A DNA stretch of 64,000 bases. Origin: Streptomyces albiflavescens. Lineage in GTDB: Bacteria; Actinomycetota; Actinomycetes; Streptomycetales; Streptomycetaceae. Location: assembly GCF_014645835.1 (NCBI RefSeq), contig NZ_BMMM01000025.1:28516-92515 (forward strand), given 5' to 3'. Positions 35,505 through 44,350 of the stretch are shown here, one piece after another; the stretch's first letter is position 1, and each line of letters starts with the position of its first letter. Position numbers and translations under genes: made by a program. A model generated the notes under the pieces. It saw nothing but the letters and a program-made list of their open reading frames with translations. It ran no database searches and was not told the origin of the DNA.

Positions 35505-35930
35505 TCAGGCGGGCTGCGGGGCGGGCGTCGCCGGAGCCGCCGCGACCTTGCGGGTCTCGCGCATTATCAGCAGGCCGTTGACCACCATCAGTGTCGCGGT
35601 CAGGCAGTGGACGCCGAGCGCGGTGGCCACGGAGCCGTGGTGGGCCAGCACGGTGGTCATGTCGCCGTACGCGGCGAGGGCCTCCACCAGCAGCGCCCAG
35701 CCCAGCGCCCGGCGGTGGCCCGTCACCAGCAGGATGCCCAGGACCAGGGCCAAGACGACGTCGCGGATTCCCTTGATGATCAGGAAGCCGTCGCCGTCGC
35801 CGGACGGCCAGCTCGGCAGGCCGAAGCCCGGCGCGGTCGTCTCCGGGCTCAGGATGAACTCCGCCCCGAACCAGAGGATGAAGAGGATGAAGGCGGCGGC
35901 CAGGACGGTGTTGATCTTCTTCAGCGACAT
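35505..35930 (-). CDS. DUF4267 membrane protein
   Basis: 141 aa with four hydrophobic helices and the DUF4267 pattern (FILSPETTAPGFGLP, then IKGIRDVVLALVL). Function unknown; such genes often sit beside TetR regulators and oxidoreductases. AAGGAG precedes the ATG. The nearby DUF1772 gene has the same orientation, but the 364-base gap with tandem repeats between them argues against a simple operon. Confidence 0.8.
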   Translation of the reverse strand: MSLKKINTVLAAAFILFILWFGAEFILSPETTAPGFGLPSWPSGDGDGFLIIKGIRDVVLALVLGILLVTGHRRALGWALLVEALAAYGDMTTVLAHHGSVATALGVHCLTATLMVVNGLLIMRETRKVAAAPATPAPQPA

Positions 35931-36153
35931 TGTTCTTCTCCTTGCGAGTCTTCGCCAGCTTGGTGAGCTTCGTGGAGCTTGCTGAGCCGTGTGGAGCCTG
36001 ATCAGGCCGCGCGGACGCGGTTGATCGAGGGGCGTAGCTTGTCGGGATCGCCGTTGTGGGGTCTGAGCGGCAGCTGCATTCCCGAATGTCGGGATTTCAG
36101 TGGCCACCTGCCGCCCGAGGAGTGGGGATTGTGCACCACCGGCGCGGCGTCGG

Positions 36154-36205
36154 CCCGCGGGGTCAGCCCGCGGGGTCACCCCGCGGGGTCACCCCGCGGG
36201 GTCAG
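36154..36205. repeat. 13-base tandem repeat, four copies
   Basis: CCCGCGGGGTCA plus one variable base, repeated four times without gaps. The CCCGCGGG core is self-complementary, so the array can fold into many small hairpins. It lies in the 35931-36294 gap, which shows no gene. Confidence 0.95.
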
Positions 36206-36294
36206 AAATCCGAAGCCCTGTCGGGCTCACCCCGACGGGACGAAAGCTGTCGACATACAGGGGCGAACCAGTGCATGTCGGGGCGGCTTTGGTA

Positions 36295-36741
36295 TCAGAC
36301 GAGGGCGGCGACCAGCAGGGCGAAGGCGGCGATGATGACGGCGACGCGGACGTAGTGGTAGCGGTCCCAGCGGTTCATCTGCTCCTTCCAGTCGTCGGGC
36401 CGGTTGTCGGGGGTCCAGTTCTTGTTCTGGTTGTTGATCGGGACGAGCAGCAGGATCGACATGATCACGCTGACGATCAGCAGCGCGGCGGCGGTGACGA
36501 CGAGGCCGGTGCCGTGGTGGTGCCATCCGGCGACCGCCCAGATGCCGACGAGGACGAGTGAGCCGATGTACCAGAACGGCATCACGGCGCCGAGCATCCG
36601 GCCCCCGTGGGAGTGGGCCAGCTGGTTGCTGTCCTCCGGGAGGGCGTTGAAGATCGGGTTCATGACGAAGGCGACGGAGAACTCCACCCCCACCATCAGG
36701 CCGACGACCACGGTGGTGATGACCTCGAGTGCGCTGAGCAT
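36295..36741 (-). CDS. DUF1772 (anthrone-oxygenase-like) membrane protein
   Basis: 148 aa, about four helices. GVEFSVAFVMNPIFNALP and the RWDRYHYVR region match DUF1772, which includes proteins annotated as anthrone oxygenase-like. GGGAGGGG precedes the ATG. It is divergent from a TetR gene whose intergenic region carries two matching palindromes, so it is very probably the regulated target. Confidence 0.88.
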   Translation of the reverse strand: MLSALEVITTVVVGLMVGVEFSVAFVMNPIFNALPEDSNQLAHSHGGRMLGAVMPFWYIGSLVLVGIWAVAGWHHHGTGLVVTAAALLIVSVIMSILLLVPINNQNKNWTPDNRPDDWKEQMNRWDRYHYVRVAVIIAAFALLVAALV

Positions 36742-36758
36742 GTTGCCCCTCCCGGGAT

Positions 36759-36823
36759 CTAGCACTGCTAGCTGATGTGAGCAACGCTAGCGCTACTGTC
36801 GCTTGCTTGTCTAGCGATGCTAG
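36759..36823. promoter_or_regulatory. two TetR operators CTAGC-N3-GCTAG
   Basis: CTAGCACTGCTAG (36759-36771) and CTAGCGATGCTAG (36811-36823) are matching 13-bp palindromes 52 bases apart, between the divergent DUF1772 and tetR genes. A GCTAGC hexamer at about 36786 lies between them. Confidence 0.8.
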
Positions 36824-36833
36824 GATTCGAGTT

Positions 36834-37412
36834 ATGTCGGTACAGGAACGCAAGGCACGCGAACGGGCGGTCCGCGAGCGCCTCATCGTGGCGACGGCCC
36901 GTGAACTCGCCGAGCAGCAGGGCTGGGACGCGGTCACCACGCGCCGGCTGGCGGAGCGCATCGAGTACAGCCAGCCCGTCCTCTACAGCCACTTCCGCGG
37001 CAAGCGGGAGATCATCGGCGCCGTCGCCCTGGAGGGCGCTGCCGAGATGGCCGTGGCGGTGCGGGCCGCGACCTCCGCCGCGGACGGCCCGCGCGAGCGG
37101 GTCGTCGCCCTCGCGCGCGCCTACCTCGACTTCGCCGAGCGCAACCCGGCGGTCTACGACGCCTTGTTCCAGCTCGACGGCGGCCTGGCGTACGCGCAGG
37201 AGGACACCCCGGAGCCGCTGAAGGACGCCTTCGCCGCGCTGCTGGAGAGCCTGGGCGAGGTCGCCGGGGACGGCGTCCACCCGGGGCTGTTCACCGAGGT
37301 GTTCTGGGCGTCCCTGCACGGCCTTGCGACCCTGACCCGGGCGGGACGGCTGCTGCCGGAGGACGCCGCGCAGAGGGTGGAGCTGCTGGTGGACAGGCTC
37401 GCTGTGCTCTGA
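36834..37412 (+). CDS. TetR-family repressor
   Basis: 192 aa. Helix-turn-helix WDAVTTRRLAERIEYSQPVL followed by YSHFRGKREI (about residues 28-60); the C-terminal domain resembles the TetR_C_13/WHG type. The ATG lies 11 bases after the second operator, so it should repress both itself and the divergent DUF1772 gene. The ligand is unknown. Confidence 0.92.
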   Translation: MSVQERKARERAVRERLIVATARELAEQQGWDAVTTRRLAERIEYSQPVLYSHFRGKREIIGAVALEGAAEMAVAVRAATSAADGPRERVVALARAYLDFAERNPAVYDALFQLDGGLAYAQEDTPEPLKDAFAALLESLGEVAGDGVHPGLFTEVFWASLHGLATLTRAGRLLPEDAAQRVELLVDRLAVL

Positions 37413-37436
37413 CACACCGTCCCCCGCCGCGTGCCC

Positions 37437-37606
37437 GCCCGTAGGCGTCGCGGATCTCCCACGCGTGCTCGTACGCCGTCTTCAGCCGCTCGGTGTACTT
37501 GCTTGATGCACGAGACGTCCTCGATGCCCAGCTCCTGGCCGAGGTACTCGATGACGGGCCATGGCACCGCGAGCGGGTCCGCCAGGAACAGCCCGACGTA
37601 ACGCAC
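37437..37606 (-). pseudogene. Tn3-family transposase fragment (DUF4158)
   Basis: RYVGLFLADPLAVPWPVIEY then LGIEDVSCIKQ, continuing one frame over as YTERLKTAYEHAWEIRDAYG. This is the N-terminal DUF4158 domain of Tn3-family TnpA (~1000 aa); under 60 codons and one frameshift remain. No Tn3 terminal repeat was recognised. Confidence 0.75.
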
Positions 37607-37683
37607 TCACTGTGCACATCTGGGGCGCGAACCCAAGCCGGTTCTGATTCCCACGCCGCTTGCCGATCAGCGCACGGTCAACG

Positions 37684-38139
37684 TCATCGAGGTAGAAGAA
37701 CCAGCCGGCCTGACTCTCCGATCATGCTCAGAGGCACGCCTGGTCGGCCGCGACGACTGTCCGGCAGCCGCTTGGGCTGCCCTGCCCCCAGCCGTGGGAC
37801 TCGGAACTTCTCCACGACCGGCTCGAACTGGGTGCAGTCCGCCCGCTGTCCTGGCGTGATGACCAATGACAGCGGGCGGCACTTCCCGTCCGCGCTCAGG
37901 TGCAGCTTGCTGGTCAGCCCCCCGCGGGAACGGCCGAGAGCCTCGCCCGTCGCACCGCCTCCTGCGGGAACGGTCGCAGGCGCATGTGTGCGCGGACGTG
38001 AACTGATCTTTGCACGACCCTCTCTGAAGCATTGGGCGGTGTCGACAGCACAGTCTTCGGCGCTCCACGGCGTGCTGGCCTGATGAGACTTTCGGATCAG
38101 TCCTTCGGCACGAGGCCCATCGCTTGAGGGAGTCAGCAC
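37684..38139 (-). pseudogene. IS5-family transposase fragment
   Basis: GRSRGGLTSKLHLSADGKCR then PLSLVITPGQRADCTQF matches IS5-type DDE transposases. The first catalytic Asp region is garbled (VDTAQCFREG), and the reading ends soon after PRLGAGQPKRLPD, before the last catalytic residue. Inactive remnant directly beside the multicopper oxidase 3' end. Confidence 0.75.
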
Positions 38140-38172
38140 GCGGCCTCAACGGCAAAGAGCCGATGACCGGGT

Positions 38173-40116
38173 TTACATCGCGTGACGCTCGCCGCGGCTC
38201 ATCCCCATCAGGCCGCTGTGGATATGGTGCACGGCCGGAGGCATGATCACGAAGGGCCGCATCATGCCCTCGTCCTCGTGGTCGAAGAGATGGCAGTGGT
38301 ACATGACCCGGCCGGTCTGCTCGGCGATCTTTCCGCCGATCGTGACCATGGTGTTCGCGTTGACGGTGATGGTGTCCTTCCAGCCGGACTCCTCAGGGGC
38401 AACGGGCACCCGGTCGCCGAGGGTGACGGGAGACGTCGTGGTGCCCTTGGCGAAGTCGAATCCGCTGACGTCGACCGTACGCCGGTCCACCACCTGGAAG
38501 TCCATCAGGTGAATGTGAAGCGGGTGGTAGATCGGCAGGTTGGGCGGTGCGATGCTGATGATGTTCCACTTCTCCCACGTGTTGCTCGACGCGAAGAAGT
38601 TGGTGGAGTCCTCGAAGATCGAGGCCATACGACGGAGGGTCTTCGTCTCACCAGACACGGTGACCTTCACGACGCCCTCGCCGGATGCGTCGTCGGAGAC
38701 CTCCTTCATCTCCCAGATCACCGGCATGCCGGCCTTGTCAAGGGTGAGCACGACAAACCGCTCCACACCCCCGGAGACGTCGTCGAGGGTGACCTTCTTG
38801 AAGCGGGGAGACAGAGCCGCCGGAACGGTGTAGGCCTTGTGCCCCTCCTGCCCGACGCGGAACTGCATGATCTGGGGGTAGGGCAAGAGGGCGTCAGGCA
38901 CGGCGGTGCCGGCGTCCACACCGGGAATGGTGTTGACGAGCTTGAGCTTCTTGCCCGGGAAGGCAGCGAAGTCGATCACGACGTCGGCGCGCTCCGCCGG
39001 GGAGAGCGACAGCGTCTCGTCGACGGTCCGGGGAGCGCCGAGCAGGCCCAGGTCGGTGGCGACGACCTTCATGGCTCCCTTCACCACCTTGCCGGTCGAC
39101 TCGTCGATCACGGCCATCCGGTAGACGCGGGCCGGCGACAGGTTCAGCAGACGGAACCGGTAGGCACGGGCCTCCACGTTCAGGTGAGGCCACACCACAC
39201 CGTTCACCATGGTGAACGGGCTGAGGGTCGCGATGGACGGCGGGATCATCCCCGGCTCCGGCTTCGCGAGATAGACCTTCTTACTGAGAACCTGCCCGGT
39301 CAGCCGCCCCTGGTCGTCGGTGTCGAAGTTGACGTCCTGGATCGTCAGCGGGATCTCGTACGCGCCGCTGGGCAGACCGAGCTGATCCTCCACGTCGTCG
39401 CGGATGATGTAGTTGCCCGTCAGTCCGGACTGCACGTTCAGCGCGGTGATCGCCATGGCGTGGTCATGGTAGAAGAGGTGCGTCGCGGCCTGGTCGTTGC
39501 CGTATTCGGCCAACTGCGCGCTGCCGGGCGTGACCGCGAGGTCCGCCCCGCCGTCGTTCAGGCCATGGTTGTGGCCGCCGTGCAGGTGAACCGTGGTCCA
39601 GGCAGTCAGCATGTCGACCTCGGGGCGCGCGATCGCACCGCTGGATCCCGGCTTGTTGTAGGGCAGCAGGCCGGGCCCGGGGCCGTCCGGGGCCACGAAC
39701 ACGGCCTTGATGGGTATGGTCCCCTTCAGCGTGTTCTTCCACGCCATGCGGACCTGCTGCCCCCTGCGCACCTCGATGGTCGGGCCGGGGAAGTAGCCCA
39801 TGTAGGTCCACAGGCGGCTGGCCGGCATCTGGGAGTGCAGCCGGACCTGGGACTCCATCAGGTTGACGTTCGTGATCCCGTCGTCGCCGGGGCGCAGCGT
39901 CGGAGGGATGCGCAGCGAGTCCTTGAACGGAGCCAGTTCGGTGTACGACGGGGTGCTCACGCCGTCGAGCGGCGCGGTGCCGCCGGAGAGCCCCGTGCTG
40001 GCCTGCGCGCTTCCGCTGAACAGGCTAGTCGCGCCGTAGATGGACGTGCCGACCACGGCGGAACCGACCGCGGTGCCGCCGGCCATGCCGAGGAATTTCC
40101 TTCGAGAATGCTTCAT
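38173..40116 (-). CDS. multicopper oxidase, phenoxazinone-synthase-like
   Basis: 647 aa with a Tat signal (RRKFLGMAGG). All copper motifs are present: HLHGGHNHG and FYHDHAM for the trinuclear centre, then HPLHIHLMDF and YHCHLFDHEDEGMM, whose His-Cys-His joins type 1 and trinuclear copper. Length and the GxxxM tail resemble phenoxazinone synthase/o-aminophenol oxidase of Streptomyces, which couples aminophenols outside the cytoplasm using O2. Bilirubin-oxidase/CotA-like activity is the alternative. A hairpin lies in its 5' leader. No antibiotic genes surround it; IS remnants abut its 3' end. Confidence 0.93.
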   Translation of the reverse strand: MKHSRRKFLGMAGGTAVGSAVVGTSIYGATSLFSGSAQASTGLSGGTAPLDGVSTPSYTELAPFKDSLRIPPTLRPGDDGITNVNLMESQVRLHSQMPASRLWTYMGYFPGPTIEVRRGQQVRMAWKNTLKGTIPIKAVFVAPDGPGPGLLPYNKPGSSGAIARPEVDMLTAWTTVHLHGGHNHGLNDGGADLAVTPGSAQLAEYGNDQAATHLFYHDHAMAITALNVQSGLTGNYIIRDDVEDQLGLPSGAYEIPLTIQDVNFDTDDQGRLTGQVLSKKVYLAKPEPGMIPPSIATLSPFTMVNGVVWPHLNVEARAYRFRLLNLSPARVYRMAVIDESTGKVVKGAMKVVATDLGLLGAPRTVDETLSLSPAERADVVIDFAAFPGKKLKLVNTIPGVDAGTAVPDALLPYPQIMQFRVGQEGHKAYTVPAALSPRFKKVTLDDVSGGVERFVVLTLDKAGMPVIWEMKEVSDDASGEGVVKVTVSGETKTLRRMASIFEDSTNFFASSNTWEKWNIISIAPPNLPIYHPLHIHLMDFQVVDRRTVDVSGFDFAKGTTTSPVTLGDRVPVAPEESGWKDTITVNANTMVTIGGKIAEQTGRVMYHCHLFDHEDEGMMRPFVIMPPAVHHIHSGLMGMSRGERHAM

Positions 40117-40152
40117 GTTGGATGGATTCCTGTACTAAGGGTTGTTGTTATG

Positions 40153-40171
40153 GGTGCCCGTCTTGGGCACC
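40153..40171. promoter_or_regulatory. hairpin upstream of the multicopper oxidase
   Basis: GGTGCCC and GGGCACC form a 7-bp stem around a 5-base loop, 37 bases before the start codon. It may be an operator or leader structure; a copper-responsive role would be speculation. Confidence 0.4.
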
Positions 40172-41396
40172 GTTCCGGGGGACTGCGACCCGAAGTCCCG
40201 GCGAATCCGCGCGATGTGACGGCCCGTCCGGTACTGCGAGATCACCGTTTGGGATCGCTGTCAGCCCTGATCCATGGCGCAACGCGGAATCAGGACGTTT
40301 GCTGCTTCAGCGAGGAAATTCAGGCCACGCCTGAAGGAGGCGCGCCCCCGGTCGCCTTGCGGCACGCCTGTGTGGGGACTTGATCCCCCCACAGGCGCCC
40401 CGGACTCTGTGACTGCCTTTCTCCCAGGGGCTTGTAGCTCCTGCGGCGGGCGCCGATGGTCACTCGCATGAACGGGCCGCTGGCTTTCGTCCGGGTAGCC
40501 ACTTCAGGTCCGCCGGTTCCTTACTCCCGACCGCCCTCGATGGCAGACCCATGGTCCAAGCCGCACCTGCCGACGCGGAACGGCAATCGGTACGTTCTCC
40601 AAATCCGTCCGGCAGGAGCGGCCGTCGCGCGGCTTCCCCTGGTTCAGCGGCACCTCAACCGTGCAGCGTGTTCGGAAAGTCGGCAACGCGTGTCAACTCG
40701 TGCGGCGAGCACGGGATCGCCCGTGCCAGACCATCGCCTTGCGGGACCAGTCGCACCGAAGACCCCGGTCATCTCCTCGCCCGACATCCGTTTCCCCTTC
40801 CTTCCTAAGACATGAGTCGCACGCAATATCGAGGTTCCGCAGGACCGTTTCGCGCGAGAGGGCGACGAGCCCGTACGCGAGCTCGAACCGAGTTCCGCAT
40901 CGAGCGCGCAACAGGGCAGCGACGATCTTCCGGAAGGGTCTCCGGAGGGGCGACGTACTGGGAATCCTAGGCAGGGCAACGGCGGCAGCAGGAGCATTCT
41001 CATCCTCAAATACGTACTTATATCGCCGCATTCCCGTCGGCTGGTGCCTGACCACGCTGTGGGCACCCACGCTGTGGGCACCCATAACGTGAAGGAAAGG
41101 GCGACCCGTGGTCGGTTATGGGAGGGCAGGTCGTCGACCTTCAGCCGACACTCTGCTGACCAGCCTGAACTCCACCGCCCAGAGAAACGTCCTCGAGGCG
41201 GCCACGCGCATGTCCGGGGAGGTTGGCCCTCGAATTCAGGGCTCCAGGCTGCCGAATTTGCGCGGATGTCAATCCAAAGGCTCGATGTGGCTTTCGAAGA
41301 CCGTCATGTGACCGTCATGTGTCCCGTGTGTGCCGTCGCGGGGCCGTCAGGCCGCGTTCGAAGGCTGACCCGCTGACTGAGCGATTCACAGTGACC
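40172..41396. other. long apparently gene-poor region
   Basis: Several frames of 60-145 codons exist on both strands, but none shows a recognisable family or a convincing ribosome site plus codon bias. GC content is visibly lower than in neighbouring genes. A 15-base CACGCTGTGGGCACC direct repeat occurs at about 41053 and 41068. Probably decayed or transferred DNA. Confidence 0.4.
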
Positions 41397-41595
41397 CTGC
41401 GGCAGGGTGCGCCCCGCCCGTCCGGCGCCCTGGCGGCGTCGGGCACCCTCCTGGTGGGGCTTCGCCGGCGCCCGGAGGGACATGTCACGCAGGCCGGCGC
41501 CTTGGGTCGTACGGCGCCAGGGTGTGAAGGGAATGGGCTCAAAAGGCGCTGCGCATCATCCGGTTTCCCCAAGCCCGTTCAGAGGCGCCGCCCAG
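41397..41595. repeat. diverged ~190-base repeat, copy 1
   Basis: From GGCAGGGTG, through CTTGGGTCGTACGGC and GGGCTCAA, to GTTCAGAG it aligns with 43040-43225 in the same orientation with small gaps. No conserved frame explains the similarity. Confidence 0.6.
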
Positions 41596-41674
41596 GTGTT
41601 TCCGGGGGCCTGCTGTGGGGCCTTCCCGTTCTCGCCGGGCCCGTGGGCCAGGGGCGCCGGTCCACGGGCCGCTC

Positions 41675-41709
41675 TTGCCGCTATCCAGATAGGCGCATAT
41701 ACTCCTAAT
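41675..41709 (+). promoter_or_regulatory. leaderless promoter of the XRE regulator
   Basis: TTGCCG, 17 bases, TATACT (41698-41703), then six bases to the GTG. Transcription would start at the start codon; no ribosome site is present. Confidence 0.7.
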
Positions 41710-42537
41710 GTGAGCGGAACACGGAACGCCAAGCTCGGAGACTTTCTCCGCGTCCGACGGGCAGCACTCTCGCCCGCGGACGCCGGGATTGCCACCCACG
41801 GTTCGCCGCGCCGAGTGCCGGGTCTGCGGCGCGACGAGGTCGCGCGGCTCGCCGGGGTGAGCGTGAACTACTACACCCGCATCGAGCAAGGAGAGCACCA
41901 CCACTTGTCCGGTTCGGTGATGGAGGCGATCGCGGGCGCGCTGCGCCTGAACGACATCGAGCGACTCCATCTGCAGCGCCTGGCATGGCCCGCACAGGTC
42001 GTGAGGCATCGGGCCGGGCCTGAAAGGGTGCGGGACTCGGTGATCGCTCTGGCCGAGAGCGCCACCCAGCAGGCGGTGTACATCGTAGGCAGGCGCACAG
42101 ACATGCTCGGCGGCAACCGACTGGGGTTCGCACTGCTCGGCCTGAGCCCGGACCGGCGGCCGAACCTGGCACGGCACATCTTCCTCGAACCAGCGATGCG
42201 CGACCTGATCGTCGACTGGAATTACTGGGCGCGCCACGTGGCCGGCTATCTGCGGATGACCTCGGTGGAATACCCCGATGATCTGCTCATGGCCGAACTG
42301 ATCAGTGAACTGGGGCTCAAAAGCCCCGAGTTCGAGGAGTTCTGGAATACCCAACCGGTGGCCGACTGCACCCACGCAGTCCGGGAGTTCAAGCACCCGC
42401 TCGTCGGACACCTCACTCTCAGCGAGGAAATCGTGCGCCTTCCCGATTCCTCCGGCCAACACATCATCTTCAACGGCGCTGCCCCCGGCTCCGAATCCGC
42501 CGAACGGCTCAAGCTGCTGGACTCGCTGGTCTCCTGA
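41710..42537 (+). CDS. XRE-family regulator with MmyB-like ligand domain
   Basis: 275 aa. N-terminal helix-turn-helix (LRRDEVARLAGVSVNYYTRI, with EQGEHHHLS) and a C-terminal ~170-residue MmyB-type PAS-like domain (VYIVGRRTDMLGGNRL, then EFKHPLVGHLTLSEEIVRLP). Members are common in Streptomyces and may bind fatty acids; they often regulate a neighbouring dehydrogenase gene, but none is present here. The start is set by the leaderless promoter. The frame is open further upstream, but that part lies in the repeat copy. Confidence 0.9.
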   Translation: MSGTRNAKLGDFLRVRRAALSPADAGIATHGSPRRVPGLRRDEVARLAGVSVNYYTRIEQGEHHHLSGSVMEAIAGALRLNDIERLHLQRLAWPAQVVRHRAGPERVRDSVIALAESATQQAVYIVGRRTDMLGGNRLGFALLGLSPDRRPNLARHIFLEPAMRDLIVDWNYWARHVAGYLRMTSVEYPDDLLMAELISELGLKSPEFEEFWNTQPVADCTHAVREFKHPLVGHLTLSEEIVRLPDSSGQHIIFNGAAPGSESAERLKLLDSLVS

Positions 42538-42679
42538 AACCCTGCCGAGGCGCCTGATACCCGAGCAGCCACAAGGTGGGGCCGGCCAGCTGCATCCCGT
42601 CTTGCCCGACGCCAGCACACGGTCGTCGCGACACGCATGTGCTGCACCCGCCACACACACGTGGGATCACACCCCACTG

Positions 42680-42815
42680 AAGGCGGTACCAGCGGAATCG
42701 CGGGCCGCAAGGGACAGATAACCGTCGGCGCTGACGCCGATCTCCTGGCCGTGCACGGCAACCCCCCGTGCCCTCGACCTCGCCGCCGAAGAAGTGGCAG
42801 TGGCCTCCGGGCGTG
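42680..42815 (+). pseudogene. amidohydrolase C-terminal fragment
   Basis: RKGQITVGADADLLAVHGNP is the end-of-barrel motif of imidazolonepropionase/amidohydrolase-type enzymes; a frameshifted ALDLAAEEVAVASG follows. The metal-binding barrel is absent. The rest of the 42538-43371 gap shows only the second repeat copy. Confidence 0.6.
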
Positions 42816-43029
42816 GTGAGGGGCGGACCGGCGGCGAGGATTTCCGGCCCATGCTCGGGCTGCTGTCTGAATTCTTCGGAGGGATAAGGGCGACCCCAAG
42901 CCCCGCACGTCCGAGAGGGGACCTGCGCAGAATGCGGGACCGATCCATGACCGCGACGTGAACGCGGCGCCAACCTCCTGGCGGCCGGACGGGCAGACAG
43001 GCTCACCAGTTGGATCAGCGAGCCGTAGT

Positions 43030-43225
43030 GATCTCGTGGCAGGGTGTGCCCCGCACATCCGACGCCCGCAACACATCGGGCACCCCCTCGGTGTGGGCTC
43101 GCAGTCGAGCCGACCAGCATCCGCAAGGAGGTGTCACACTGGCCGGCGACTTGGGTCGTACGGCACCAGGGCACGAAGGGCGACGGGCTCAAGGCACTGC
43201 GCATCACCATGATTTCCCTGAGCCG
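43030..43225. repeat. diverged ~190-base repeat, copy 2
   Basis: Partner of 41397-41595, upstream of the HAD gene as copy 1 is upstream of the XRE gene. Best-conserved stretch is CTTGGGTCGTACGGC near 43150. Confidence 0.6.
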
Positions 43226-43371
43226 TTCAGAGACGCTGAACGCCCTGGCGCGCCGGTGGGGCCAGGGCGAAAGTCCCGGCACAGCGCTGGAGCAGCAAGC
43301 CACCCAGGCCGTGCACCCCGCTCTTCAGCCCGGGAGCACGTCAACACCACTGCTATTTCTGGAGCTTCGCC

Positions 43372-43992
43372 GTGACACACCGTACCGGCCTCATCCTCGA
43401 CTTCGGCGGCGTTTTGACCACGCCCCTCCTGCCTGCCGTGCTCGCTTTCGAGAAACGCGAGGGTCTTCCTGAGGGAGCCTGTATCACTGCGCTGTACCTC
43501 GACGAGGCAGGGGCCAGGCGCACCTACGACCTCGAACGTGGTGTCATCACCCAGGAGGAGTGGAACATCGCGGCGGCCAGGAGCCTGGGCCTGGACTCCG
43601 ACAATCTGATGGGCCGCATCTTCGCGGACCTACGCCCCCAGACCACGATGATCAAGGCCGCGGCCGCGGCTCGGCAGGCTGGGGTGAAGGTGGGAATCCT
43701 CACCAACTCCGTCGGCCTCGACCCGTGGAACCTCTACGACGGGTACGACTTGGACCAGCTGTACGACGCCGTGGTGATCTCTGAGCAGCACCGGATGCGC
43801 AAGCCCGAGCCGGCCATCTTCCAACTCATGCTGGAGATGCTCGCCATGTCAGCCGAAGCCTGTGTCTTCGTGGATGACACCGAGAAGTACCTTGCGCCGG
43901 CTGCGGACCTGGGGCTGGCAAGTGTGCACGCCAAGGACCCGATCGAGACGATTGCGCAGCTGGAGGCCCTGCTCGGAGTCTCCTTGAGCTGA
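43372..43992 (+). CDS. HAD-superfamily hydrolase
   Basis: 206 aa. Motif I is DFGGVLT, in which the second Asp of the usual DxD is Gly; motif II is ILTNS, motif III Lys lies in MRKPEPAIF, and motif IV is VFVDDTEKYL. The loss of the motif-I acid/base Asp resembles HAD members that are not phosphatases (for example the epoxide-hydrolase N-terminal-like or YihX-like DFGGV group), so activity is uncertain. GTG start with GGAG seven bases upstream. Confidence 0.88.
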   Translation: MTHRTGLILDFGGVLTTPLLPAVLAFEKREGLPEGACITALYLDEAGARRTYDLERGVITQEEWNIAAARSLGLDSDNLMGRIFADLRPQTTMIKAAAAARQAGVKVGILTNSVGLDPWNLYDGYDLDQLYDAVVISEQHRMRKPEPAIFQLMLEMLAMSAEACVFVDDTEKYLAPAADLGLASVHAKDPIETIAQLEALLGVSLS

Positions 43993-44019
43993 GAGGTTCG
44001 GGCCTACCCTGCCTTCGTG

Positions 44020-44180
44020 CCGGACCAGCAGGCCTTGTGCGGGATCTTGTTCGTGCTGCATACCGGCATCCAGCGGGAGTCCTGCACACTCGCGGCCGTG
44101 ACCAGCACCGCGAGCAGCAGTCCGCGGGCGTCGGTGACGATACTCCGCTTGCGGCCCACGATCTTCTTCCCACGACGAGA
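44020..44180 (-). pseudogene. IS5-family transposase fragment
   Basis: One minus-strand frame reads KKIVGRKRSIVTDARGLLLA then VLVTAASVQDS, the catalytic-core entry of IS5-type transposases. About 45 codons remain; no terminal repeats recognised. Confidence 0.7.
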
Positions 44181-44313
44181 GGGTAGAGGGCGCCACCGAC
44201 AGCACAGCGATGCCCAGCTCGGAAAGTCAGGGGGACCTCGTAGACATGCTGGTTCCGAAGTTAACTCGCGGAAAACTCATCGGACGTGACGGTAAAAATC
44301 CCAGGGGTTGTCA

Positions 44314-44350
44314 TTGACATGCCAGCATCTACGCGCGTCATCATGAGGGC
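44314..44350 (+). promoter_or_regulatory. promoter region of the secreted ribonuclease
   Basis: A perfect TTGACA at 44314-44319, followed by CTACGCGCGTCATCA, a dyad-like element, and GAGGG seven bases before the ATG. No convincing -10 at standard spacing. Confidence 0.45.

Noticed and set aside
36154..36205. CRISPR array
   Set aside because: Repeats are 13 bases and contiguous, with no spacers and no cas genes.
38182..40383. 733-codon plus-strand frame opposite the multicopper oxidase
   Set aside because: Antisense shadow; all four copper motifs are on the minus strand.
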